A stretch of 13,424 bases of DNA from JBBDMW01 sp040878005 (GCA_040878005.1 JBBDMW010000048.1:1-13424), one strand, 5' to 3'; positions 7,947 through 13,424 are shown, counted from the stretch's first letter. Translations and numbers: made by a program. Notes: a model not told the origin generated them from the letters alone.

Positions 7947-8183
7947 CCACGGTGCTTACTCATACGCTGGCCGCCTGTGAGTCCATCTCCTCCAACGAGA
8001 TGAATACGGAGTCAGTTCGCCTGCCCGGCGTGTGAAGTCAAGCACAACGCCGTTGAGGACCCGCTCGCCAAGACTTCGGTGCGAACTCCGGGTCATGGAC
8101 GACCAGTGAGTACAGGCTAAAACCTCAGTAACGGGCAAAGACGAGCCACAGGAACGTGCAGCCGTATGCGCTACTTAACGACG

Positions 8184-8197
8184 CGTGCACGTGCACG
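8184..8197. repeat. 14-bp perfect palindrome CGTGCACGTGCACG
   Basis: The sequence is its own reverse complement over 14 bases. It lies between the 34-bp dyad and the DnaA-box match. Function unknown. Confidence 0.55.
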
Positions 8198-8259
8198 GGG
8201 ACGAAGCGCGTCAGTCAACTGGAGGAGCAACACTGCCGTCAACGCGGGATCAGCCGACC

Positions 8260-8268
8260 TTATCCACA
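8260..8268 (+). promoter_or_regulatory. DnaA-box consensus TTATCCACA
   Basis: This is an exact match to the strong DnaA-box consensus, about 110 bases before an 11-bp iteron array. A single 9-base match can occur by chance in a 13-kb window, and I see no second box nearby, so it only becomes interesting through its neighbours. Confidence 0.35.
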
Positions 8269-8378
8269 ACTAGCACTACCAGAGCGCCGACCCTGTGGCA
8301 GATCAGGCACACGACGGCCGGCGAACCGGGACGGCGACATGGTCGTGCCAGTTAAGCCTGTTGACCGGACCGGTTGAG

Positions 8379-8433
8379 CATGCACCCGTCATGCACAGCC
8401 TATGCAGGAGGCATGCACTCTACATGCATGAGA
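8379..8433. repeat. five tandem 11-bp iterons with CATGCA core
   Basis: CATGCA or its one-base variant TATGCA begins at 8379, 8390, 8401, 8412 and 8423, exactly every 11 bases. The units are CATGCACCCGT, CATGCACAGCC, TATGCAGGAGG, CATGCACTCTA and CATGCATGAGA. Only the six-base core is conserved; the remaining five bases vary. Spacing of about one helical turn puts all five cores on the same DNA face, as in arrays bound cooperatively by replication, partition or recombination proteins. A small inverted repeat ACCGG-A-CCGGT (8364-8374) lies four bases before the array. No further units precede or follow. Confidence 0.7.
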
Positions 8434-8609
8434 GCCGCGCACAGGGCAGGAGGATCCACGCTTCCGTCAGGCAGGGCGAAGCAACCAGCGATTAGCGCCA
8501 TGAGACGGGTGCGCAACGGGAAGCGCCGCGTTGAATGTCATATCCATCGACGGGCCGGTGGACGTGGACGGCCCGCCTTTGCTGGATGATGACCAGCACC
8601 ATCGAGACG

Positions 8610-8639
8610 AAAGGTCCCATCAGGCCAACCTGGACCTTT
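8610..8639 (-). terminator. hairpin downstream of the HTH gene, possible terminator
   Basis: AAAGGTCC (8610-8617) pairs with GGACCTTT (8632-8639) around a 14-base loop. On the minus strand it lies about 30 bases after the TAG of the HTH gene (8670-8672) and ends in CCTTTCGTCTC, which is only moderately U-rich. It is therefore a plausible but weak intrinsic terminator for that gene. Confidence 0.45.
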
Positions 8640-8669
8640 AAGTGATCCGCACCTTCAGTGCTGGTTGCC

Positions 8670-9656
8670 CTACCGGCACAGCCTGCACCGGCCATCCAGG
8701 AGGCGCCGCCACACCAGGTCGTCCGGCTGGAGCGACCTCCGAAGCCTCTCCACCCTCCCATTGGCTGCGATCCCGGCAGCTGCGGCAGCCCGGGCCTCCG
8801 CCCAGCCCTGCGCCTCAAGCCTGAGCAGTCCGTGAAGCTGGACGATGGCCTCCGCGTCACCTTCGCTGCCCACCGGACCCGCCCAACCGCCGAACCTGAC
8901 CAGCACAGGGGCCGGCACCGGCTCCATCTCGAGACGTACCTCGGGCTCAGGCAGCGACGGCCTGCCGGAGCGCACCCGCCAGTACACGTCATGCACCAGG
9001 GAGAGGACAAACGCCTGCCTCATCACATCTTCAACCGGCATGGTCAGCGACCCATCCTCCAGTTCCTGCAGTCGCGCCTCGAGCCGGTCTGCCAGCCCTG
9101 ACACAGCCTGCCGGTACTTCAAAAGGGCCTGCCTTATCTCCTCCATGCCCTGACGGATCCCGGCCCGCGCCAGGTGTGAAATGAGGAACTCGAAGAGCGG
9201 ATCTGTTTCGGCTTTGTGCATGGGCGCTGACCCTGCACGGCCATGCCATGGGTCAGGCCATCCCAGGCCCGCCTGCTGCACAATCGAGGCTGGCGCAGGC
9301 ACATCCAGGCTCTCCCTCAGCCCCACGGCAAGCCTGGACATCGACTCCACGTGCCTGGCCAGGAACGGCTGCCCCGGCCGTGCAGGTGAACCGTCCGCTC
9401 GTGCCTCACCAGCGCCTGACCTGGCCCCGCCATGCCAGTCCCTGAGGTGGTCAATCCTCTCCCGGCTCCATGCCCCGGCCAGCCTGCGGCTGATCTCATC
9501 GTCCGGGAGGCCCTCGTCAAGCCATCTCCTGGCCCTGCTAAGGCGTGAGACGGTGGACTCTGAAAGCCCTGTGTCCACTGAGGCCCTGGCAAGCGATGCC
9601 CCCTCGCCAAGCAGCCTGAACACGTGCTGCGCGGTATTCCTGTTCACCTCTGTCAT
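8670..9656 (-). CDS. HTH protein of unknown function, divergent from the serine recombinase
   Basis: I do not recognise this 328-residue protein as a named family. Residues about 10-39 form a clear helix-turn-helix, with AQHVFRLLGEGASLARASVD and then TGLSESTVSRL, like the HTH of Hin/resolvase-type or transposase DNA-binding domains. The middle is rich in Gly, Ala and Arg. A helical stretch around 155-205 (FLISHLARAG, MEEIRQALLKYRQAV, LADRLEARLQEL) may be a coiled coil. The C-terminus ends GRCRLCR. No catalytic motif is visible. I chose ATG 9656 because GAGAAG lies 8 bases upstream; GTG 9662 is only 2 bases from that site. Codon use is rich in AGG, as in the recombinase and unlike the hsd genes, so the two probably share an origin. 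It may be a regulator, an excision or directionality factor, or an accessory DNA-binding protein of the element. Confidence 0.7.
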   Translation of the reverse strand: MTEVNRNTAQHVFRLLGEGASLARASVDTGLSESTVSRLSRARRWLDEGLPDDEISRRLAGAWSRERIDHLRDWHGGARSGAGEARADGSPARPGQPFLARHVESMSRLAVGLRESLDVPAPASIVQQAGLGWPDPWHGRAGSAPMHKAETDPLFEFLISHLARAGIRQGMEEIRQALLKYRQAVSGLADRLEARLQELEDGSLTMPVEDVMRQAFVLSLVHDVYWRVRSGRPSLPEPEVRLEMEPVPAPVLVRFGGWAGPVGSEGDAEAIVQLHGLLRLEAQGWAEARAAAAAGIAANGRVERLRRSLQPDDLVWRRLLDGRCRLCR

Positions 9657-9717
9657 GGACACATCTTCTCAAACCGCACATGGCGGGCCTGACCGGGAAC
9701 TGGCGACAAACTGACGA

Positions 9718-9754
9718 GCACCTGGTGCCCAGGCTGGCTGACAGGCGGTCAGCC
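9718..9754. promoter_or_regulatory. cluster of dyads in the divergent control region
   Basis: Three overlapping or adjacent dyads occur between the HTH gene and the small ORF: GCACC-T-GGTGC (9718-9728), CCTGG-TGC-CCAGG (9721-9733) and GGCTGAC-AGGCG-GTCAGCC (9736-9754). Their position in a divergent intergenic region suggests operators, possibly for the HTH protein. The last one would also form a hairpin just before the ATG at 9763. Confidence 0.4.
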
Positions 9755-9762
9755 TCAGCTGC

Positions 9763-9963
9763 ATGGCCGAAGCACCAGAGAAACCCCACCACGCAGAGAT
9801 CACCTTCTCGGGCGCCGGAGACAGCGCTGAAAGGCTCATGCGTGCATACGGCCTGGTCCTTCGTGCAGCCGCCCGCGCATCAGAAGAATATCGTTCTGTC
9901 CCGGCCGATAATCCACCGGTGCCGGATGAAACAGGCGAATCGCCTGCCGGAGCAGCAGACTGA
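9763..9963 (+). CDS. small hypothetical protein, 66 aa, upstream of the recombinase
   Basis: The protein is a short hydrophilic peptide with one helical segment, RLMRAYGLVLRAAARASEEY (about residues 25-44), and a Pro/Asp/Glu-rich tail. I do not recognise it. It lies in the same direction as the recombinase and ends 116 bases before it. There is no good Shine-Dalgarno sequence before ATG 9763, and a hairpin covers that area. ATG 9838 with AAAGG just upstream is a shorter alternative. The composition looks like real protein, but it could still be chance. Confidence 0.45.
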   Translation: MAEAPEKPHHAEITFSGAGDSAERLMRAYGLVLRAAARASEEYRSVPADNPPVPDETGESPAGAAD

Positions 9964-10020
9964 CTTTCGCTGCACCAACCGTTAGTCGCATGCCACGACC
10001 TGCCCAGCCAGCAGACGAGA

Positions 10021-10026
10021 TATGAT
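10021..10026 (+). promoter_or_regulatory. possible -10 element of the recombinase gene
   Basis: TATGAT matches the -10 consensus in five of six positions and lies 54 bases before the recombinase ATG. No clear -35 box is present at the right distance, so the call is weak. Confidence 0.25.
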
Positions 10027-10079
10027 CTACGGCACCCGCACCAAGCCAGCCTGAACCCATCCTGTGGAGGAAAGCCAGC

Positions 10080-11744
10080 ATGAGCAGTACAGCTCTATAT
10101 GCACGTGTCTCATCAGACAGGCAGGAAAAGGAGGCAACGGTCGCAAGCCAGCTTGACTCGCTCCATGCCCGCATGAGGCAGGACGGCATAAGCGGGTGGG
10201 ATGAGTTCATAGACGAGGGATACAGCAGGGACAACCTTGCACGTCCCGCACTGGACAGGCTGCGTGACCGGGCAGACCGCGGTGAGATCAGGCGGCTCTA
10301 TGTCCATGTGCCAGACAGGCTGGGCAGCGGGGTGGTCCTCATGATGCTCCACGATGAGCTAAGGCAGCTCGGCATGGAGGTCATATTCATACATGGCTCG
10401 GTAGAGGACTCGCCTGAAGGTGACATGCACTTCGGCATGCAGGCGGTCTTCGCTGACTACGAGAGGAGGAAGACCGCAGAGAGGACCAGCAGGGGCAAGC
10501 TCTACTGGGCTGCTCAGGGTGCGCTCGTGGCAGGCATAAGGCCCTACGGCTACAGGTTCATAAGGGGCTCGGGCAACCACTCTGCGAGGCTCGATATACA
10601 TGAGCAGCAGGCACAGGTGGTCAGAGACATATACCGCTGGCTCACCGAAGAGGGGCTGAGCACAAGGGCGATAGCGAAGCGCCTCGGCGAGCACGGTGTG
10701 CCGACCGCAAGGGGGTCGAGTACCTGGCGCACCTCAACAGTGGGCAGGATCCTGAGGAATACCGTCTACAGGGGAGAGCTTGTCTACCGCAGGACAGAGC
10801 GGATAGAGAGGCGGGCGGATGCCGGTGCCGGCGAGGCAGGCCCCTACCGGCGTGAGAAGAAGACAAGGGTCAGGAGGCGTCCAGAGCCTGAGTGGATGGT
10901 CATACCCGTGCCCGCGCTCATCGATCGGGGCGCATGGGAGCGGGCGCAGGCACAACTTGATGCCAACCAGAGGCTCTCGAAGAGGAACACCAAGCGGCAC
11001 GAGTACCTGCTCAGGGGGCTCATCAGATGTTCCAGGTGCCAGAACACGTACACAGGTGCAGCAAAGGACGGCATCCGCCGCTACAGGTGTACGAGGAACG
11101 ATCCCCTGAACACAGGCGACGGCATCAGGTGCAGGCGGACCTCGATCATGGCCGACCCTGTGGAGGATGCTGTCTGGGATGCAATAACAGAGGCCATGCT
11201 GCGCCCTGACCTCATCACATCTCAGTACCGCATGCATGTACAGGACCAGGCCGGTGAACAGGCACACCCGCTAATGATGGAGATGAGGTCGCTCAAGGCG
11301 GGACTCAATACCCTTAAGCGGCGGGAGGACCGGCTGACGGATGCCTACCTTTCGGAGGTGATGGACCTTGAAATGTACGGCTCTGAGCTCAAGAACATAA
11401 GGAGCGAGCAGGCGGGGCTTGAGAGGCGGCTTGCAGAGATGGAGCAGGCGAGCCTCAGGCAGGAGACCCTAGACCAGACGCTTGAGAGCGTGGAGGCCTT
11501 CTGCAGGACCGTGGCACAGGGACTTGAAGCGCTGACGTTCGACGAGAGGCAGAGGCTCCTGCAGCTCCTCGTTGAGCGGATCGACATCGAAGGGGACTTG
11601 GTGAGGATAAGCGGCGTGATCCCTCCTGTCGCACCATCAGGCGGCACAGGCGAATTGCGACCATGTCATCCTGAACGCAGTGAAGGATCTCACTTGGCGT
11701 ACCAATCGGCTGAAAGGTCTCGCCATTGTGGATTCGATGCTTGA
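10080..11744 (+). CDS. large serine recombinase (site-specific integrase family)
   Basis: Large serine recombinases cut and rejoin DNA at short attachment sites through a Ser-DNA intermediate and integrate or excise phages and mobile elements. The N-terminal resolvase domain (about 3-150) has YARVSSDRQ with R9 and the probable nucleophile S11. The long helix region contains YERRKTAERTSRGK (127-140). The recombinase domain (about 150-290) has RPYGYRF, LSTRAIAKRLGEHGVPTARG and STVGRILRNTVYRGELVYRR. A zinc ribbon follows with C317-x2-C320, C337 and C351. A helical coiled-coil region covers about 395-500. ATG 10080 follows GGAGG (10066-10070) by 9 bases. Arg and Ile codons are often AGG and ATA. 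The last 25 or so residues (PCHPERSEGS onward) are translated from the inserted hairpin repeat at 11664, so the natural end was probably near residue 525. All catalytic parts are intact, so it is likely active. Confidence 0.93.
   Translation: MSSTALYARVSSDRQEKEATVASQLDSLHARMRQDGISGWDEFIDEGYSRDNLARPALDRLRDRADRGEIRRLYVHVPDRLGSGVVLMMLHDELRQLGMEVIFIHGSVEDSPEGDMHFGMQAVFADYERRKTAERTSRGKLYWAAQGALVAGIRPYGYRFIRGSGNHSARLDIHEQQAQVVRDIYRWLTEEGLSTRAIAKRLGEHGVPTARGSSTWRTSTVGRILRNTVYRGELVYRRTERIERRADAGAGEAGPYRREKKTRVRRRPEPEWMVIPVPALIDRGAWERAQAQLDANQRLSKRNTKRHEYLLRGLIRCSRCQNTYTGAAKDGIRRYRCTRNDPLNTGDGIRCRRTSIMADPVEDAVWDAITEAMLRPDLITSQYRMHVQDQAGEQAHPLMMEMRSLKAGLNTLKRREDRLTDAYLSEVMDLEMYGSELKNIRSEQAGLERRLAEMEQASLRQETLDQTLESVEAFCRTVAQGLEALTFDERQRLLQLLVERIDIEGDLVRISGVIPPVAPSGGTGELRPCHPERSEGSHLAYQSAERSRHCGFDA
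11664..11699 (+). repeat. hairpin repeat, left copy (36 bases)
   Basis: This is the first of three copies of a dispersed REP-like unit starting TGTCATCCTGAACGCAGTGA. Five base pairs (11668-11672 with 11684-11688) enclose tandem G-A mismatches, two more pairs and a GCA triloop. It matches the inverted right copy at 33 of 36 positions. It overlaps the recombinase 3' end, and the GIY-YIG stop codon (11690-11692) lies inside it. Confidence 0.85.
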
Positions 11745-11986
11745 ATCAAGGCGATTTTCTTGGCACGTGTCCAGCCTTTGATCTGTTTTTCACGGGAGAT
11801 GGCGGCCTCAACGTTTGAGGTGGTTTCAAACCAGACGAGACGGTCCAAGTTGTACCGGCTGGTGAATCCAGGAATGAGCTTGTCTTTGTGTTGCAGGATG
11901 CGGCGCTCAAGGTCGCCGGAGACGCCGACGTAGAGTGTCCACGAATGGTTGGAGAGGATATAGACGGCGTAGGTGTTGGGCTGCAT
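11690..11986 (-). CDS. GIY-YIG nuclease domain protein, 98 aa
   Basis: This is a single-domain GIY-YIG protein of the small UvrC-like family often labelled putative endonuclease. From ATG 11986 it begins MQPNTYAVYIL, with VYI (8-10) as the GIY element, YVG (19-21) as the YIG element, R28/R29 in DLERRILQHK as the catalytic arginine region, FTSRYN (41-46) and E66 in REKQIKGW as the metal-binding glutamate. All key residues are present, so a fold able to nick or cut DNA is expected. The target is unknown. The frame stays open upstream to a GTG at 12058 inside the right repeat, but family proteins begin near the chosen ATG. No strong ribosome binding site is seen. The TGA stop lies within the left repeat, so both repeat copies frame the gene closely. 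Confidence 0.88.
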   Translation of the reverse strand: MQPNTYAVYILSNHSWTLYVGVSGDLERRILQHKDKLIPGFTSRYNLDRLVWFETTSNVEAAISREKQIKGWTRAKKIALIQASNPQWRDLSADWYAK

Positions 11987-12038
11987 GGCTGAGATGAGAT
12001 GGTTGGTCGTCAGGATGCCTGGCTGGTGGTGACGGACG

Positions 12039-12074
12039 CGCCAGGTGAGATTCTTCACTGCGTTCAGAATGACA
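12039..12074 (-). repeat. hairpin repeat, right copy (36 bases, inverted)
   Basis: This is an inverted copy of the unit at 11664-11699. Read on the minus strand it differs at positions 7 (C to T), 23 (G to A) and 31 (T to C). Positions 7 and 23 pair in the hairpin, so C-G has become T-A and the stem is kept. Confidence 0.85.
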
Positions 12075-12082
12075 AAGATTGT

Positions 12083-12881
12083 TTACATGCCGTGGCGCCG
12101 AAAGAATTCTGCGAGCGCCTCTGCCATGCCTGCCGGGTTCTGCATCTGCAAGCCGTGGGCAGCGTCCGGCAAGACAAAGCCCTCGGCATTCGGCATCCAC
12201 TCCAACACAAACTCGTGCGTCTCACTGAACCTTGGCGAAAGAGCCGGGCTCTCGTCACCCAGGACCGCCAGCACCGGCTGCGAAATTCGTTCGGCTTTTG
12301 GACCGTCAACGCTCCACTTCAGCAACGCGGGCAGTTCTGCTTCAAACGACGTCTCAGCATCGGCCACTGCCTGCTCGAAGGCTCCGGGCACCATCCCATT
12401 GATGGCCTCCCGGTGCCCTTCACCAAACCTCGCCGCCAAAAACTCGTCCACCGCCGTAAATGCGCCCGCCTCCCTGAAGCGTTCTGCCCCACGCACCAAC
12501 GACTCCCGGTAACCCTGGGCACTCTCTCCAACCATGAGCGCCGGTCCAGGAGGGCCAGCGATTGGACGGCTTCCGGGGCGTCCAGCGCGAGCTGCATGGC
12601 GATTACACCTCCTGAGGAGTGGCCTACAACGTGCGCTCGCTCCACACCGATGTGATGCAGTCGGCAGCCTGCCGTTCCATGCTGACCATGCCGCTGGAGG
12701 TGCTCCCTGCATAGCCGCGCCGGTGATAATTCACAAGCTGGTACCCGTCCACCATGGCAGGCTCGGTCAGCAACGGCTGGAACGAATCCGCAATAAGAGC
12801 GCCGTGGATCATCACCACAGTTTCGCCGGAACCCGCAACTTCATACTCCAGATCAACTCCATCAATGTTCACTCGCTCCAT
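12083..12881 (-). pseudogene. alpha/beta-hydrolase, broken by two frameshifts
   Basis: Three consecutive frames on the minus strand together make one alpha/beta-hydrolase of about 265 residues. The first starts at ATG 12881 behind AAGGAGGG (12885-12892) and reads MERVNIDGVDLEYEVAGSG, MIHGA (oxyanion region) and YHRRGYAGS. It breaks at about 12655-12662. The second frame carries HHIGVERAHVVGHSSGG, with the nucleophile elbow GHSSGG, and SLALLD, and breaks at about 12543-12547. The third runs ALMVGESAQGYRE through PVLAVLGDES (acid region) to DAAHGLQMQNP (catalytic His) and stops at TAA 12083-12085. Each break looks like a loss of one base (or one plus a multiple of three). All triad regions remain, so the damage is recent or could be sequencing error. 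The substrate is unknown. Confidence 0.8.
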
Positions 12882-13133
12882 GGTCCCTCCTTCTCCGCCT
12901 GGCGACTGGTCCATACTCATGATCATCTCTGATGCTAACCCCGGCACCAATCGAGTGTCGCACCAGTTCGGGTGCCGCGCATTATCCCGTGGAACATGAA
13001 CTAGAGATGGGCTTCCACAATTGTCTCGACCACCTTTTTGTCTCGACCGAACACCCGAGCCAACAGGCGAGCCTCGAAGAGTGTCCGACGCGGAGCAAGT
13101 ACAAACGAGAGACCCGGTCGGGTGCGGGGACAA

Positions 13134-13152
13134 TGGCCGCTGAAAGCGGCCA
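13134..13152. repeat. 8-bp stem hairpin with GAA loop
   Basis: TGGCCGCT (13134-13141) pairs perfectly with AGCGGCCA (13145-13152) around the three-base loop GAA. It is GC-rich and compact, and read on the minus strand it is followed by TTGTCCCC, so it might act as a weak terminator. It is not a copy of the 36-base repeat. Confidence 0.6.
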
Positions 13153-13195
13153 CGCCTCTCGGCCACTCCAACCACCAGCCAAACACCCACCACAA

Positions 13196-13231
13196 TGTCA
13201 TCCTGAGCAAAGCGAAGGATCTCTCCTCGCG
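13196..13231 (+). repeat. hairpin repeat, third copy
   Basis: This diverged copy of the 36-base unit starts TGTCATCCTGAGCAAAGCGA. The five-pair outer stem is kept, and the inner pair at unit positions 12 and 18 is G-C here instead of A-T, another pair-preserving change. It is isolated, with no nuclease gene beside it inside the window. Confidence 0.8.
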
Positions 13232-13274
13232 TCCCCCATGCCGCCCACTCAAAACTCCCCCTGCCACCACACCC

Positions 13275-13302
13275 TTGACATAAGGCACATGCGTGCTATC
13301 TA
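13275..13302 (+). promoter_or_regulatory. weak promoter-like site near the window end
   Basis: A perfect TTGACA (13275-13280) is followed after 16 bases by TATCTA, which matches the -10 consensus in only three positions. It points out of the window, where a downstream gene might lie. No start codon with a lasting frame follows before the end. Confidence 0.25.
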
Positions 13303-13424
13303 GTGATGCATGAAGCGCCGGATGGAGCCGGGGGCTGACATTGGCGATTCGTGTTTAATTAAGCAGGATCAGGTGTAAGGTGAAGATACATCTGGTCAAT
13401 GCCATGGTTTGACTAATAAGTTGT

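Larger units (their letters stand above)
7665..8669. other. 1-kb structured region without a convincing gene
   Basis: Short open frames exist on both strands, but none has a ribosome binding site or recognisable sequence. The plus frame 7710-7910 begins inside the 22-bp palindrome. The minus frame 7956-8138 resembles nothing I know. In place of genes the region carries an unusual number of dyads and repeats, listed separately: a palindrome at 7700-7721, a dyad at 7913-7946, a palindrome at 8184-8197, a DnaA-box match at 8260-8268, a small inverted repeat at 8364-8374, 11-bp iterons at 8379-8433 and a hairpin at 8610-8639. It separates the hsd operon from the recombinase module. It may be the end, attachment region or replication/regulatory region of an element. 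Confidence 0.6.
11664..12074. mobile_element. GIY-YIG gene cassette bounded by inverted hairpin repeats
   Basis: Two 36-base copies in opposite orientation (11664-11699 and 12039-12074, 33 of 36 identical) enclose only a GIY-YIG nuclease gene and its short leader. The cassette sits between the end of the recombinase and the end of the hydrolase remnant, 8 bases from the hydrolase stop. I see no target-site duplication. That the unit moves, and that the nuclease acts on the repeats, is inferred from this arrangement and the third dispersed repeat copy at 13196. Confidence 0.5.
12882..13424. other. non-coding end of the window
   Basis: I see no supported gene. A minus-strand open frame (13288-13001) contains a translated repeat and has no ribosome binding site. 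Its lower half reads somewhat protein-like (LARVFGRDKKVVETIVEAHL) but the plus strand is equally open. The region holds the hydrolase ribosome binding site, a hairpin at 13134-13152, the third hairpin repeat at 13196-13231 and a weak promoter-like site at 13275. A gene could begin beyond the window. Confidence 0.5.

Noticed and set aside
7990..8090. Plus-strand frame reading FACPACEVKHNAVEDP, like a transposase zinc motif
   Set aside because: It is preceded by an immediate in-frame stop and followed by no recognisable transposase sequence, so the CxxC pair is probably chance.
8379..8433. CRISPR-like array
   Set aside because: Units are only 11 bp with a 6-bp conserved core. There are no 20-40 bp repeats with unique spacers and no cas genes.
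8492..9010. Minus-strand frame of 172 codons overlapping the HTH gene
   Set aside because: Its upper part is an out-of-frame shadow of the HTH gene, rich in Cys/Trp/Arg. Only the last 50 codons lie in non-coding sequence, and they match nothing.
8658..9101. Plus-strand frame of 147 codons opposite the HTH gene
   Set aside because: Pro/Arg/His-rich composition typical of an antisense frame in GC-rich DNA. The minus-strand frame has the clear HTH and a ribosome binding site.
13001..13288. Minus-strand frame of 95 codons near the window end
   Set aside because: It runs through the third hairpin repeat (giving the familiar RSFALLRMT translation) and has no ribosome binding site, so it is likely a spurious repeat-derived frame.

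Overview
The window looks like an accessory or defence-island stretch of a GC-rich bacterial chromosome. Its repeat family (a TGTCATCCTGA...GAAGGATCTC hairpin unit present three times) and the AGG/ATA-rich recombinase module are what I would expect from Chloroflexota such as Dehalococcoidia or SAR202-like lineages. That placement is an inference from style, not a marker-gene call. No rRNA, tRNA or CRISPR array is visible.

Layout: (1) 1-996 holds one unrecognised small protein gene and a poorly coding gap. (2) 997-7664 is one tightly packed, translationally coupled type I restriction-modification operon: hsdM, hsdS, a small gene, then hsdR, with gene overlaps of 11, 4 and 4 bases. The small gene between hsdS and hsdR encodes a 223-residue HEPN-like protein with an R-x4-H motif and clearly lower GC than hsdM and hsdR. 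It sits where the HEPN anticodon nuclease gene prrC sits in the E. coli prr locus, so the operon may be a restriction system with a built-in RNase or abortive-infection arm. (3) 7665-8669 has no convincing gene but is densely structured: a 22-bp perfect palindrome, a 34-bp symmetric dyad, a 14-bp palindrome, a consensus DnaA box, five iterons at exactly 11-bp spacing and a hairpin behind the next gene. (4) 8670-11663 is a module with its own codon style (many AGG Arg and ATA Ile codons): a minus-strand HTH protein of unknown role, a divergent small ORF, and a large serine recombinase with catalytic, recombinase and zinc-ribbon domains. (5) 11664-12074 is a 411-bp cassette: a minus-strand GIY-YIG nuclease gene enclosed by two inverted copies of a 36-base hairpin repeat. 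The left copy has been read into the recombinase C-terminus. (6) 12083-12881 is a minus-strand alpha/beta-hydrolase broken by two frameshifts. (7) 12882-13424 is non-coding as far as I can tell and holds a third copy of the hairpin repeat, a strong GAA-loop hairpin and a weak promoter-like site.

How the parts may work together: HsdM, HsdS and HsdR would form the restriction-modification complex. The HEPN-like protein could be kept silent by that complex and released if it fails. The recombinase, HTH protein and structured non-coding block look like the core of an integrated element. The GIY-YIG gene with its flanking hairpins looks like a separate, much smaller replicating or mobile unit. All of these couplings are inferred from gene order and motifs. 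The three most promising leads are the HEPN gene inside the hsd operon, the GIY-YIG/hairpin cassette with compensatory base changes in its repeats, and the 11-bp iteron array.
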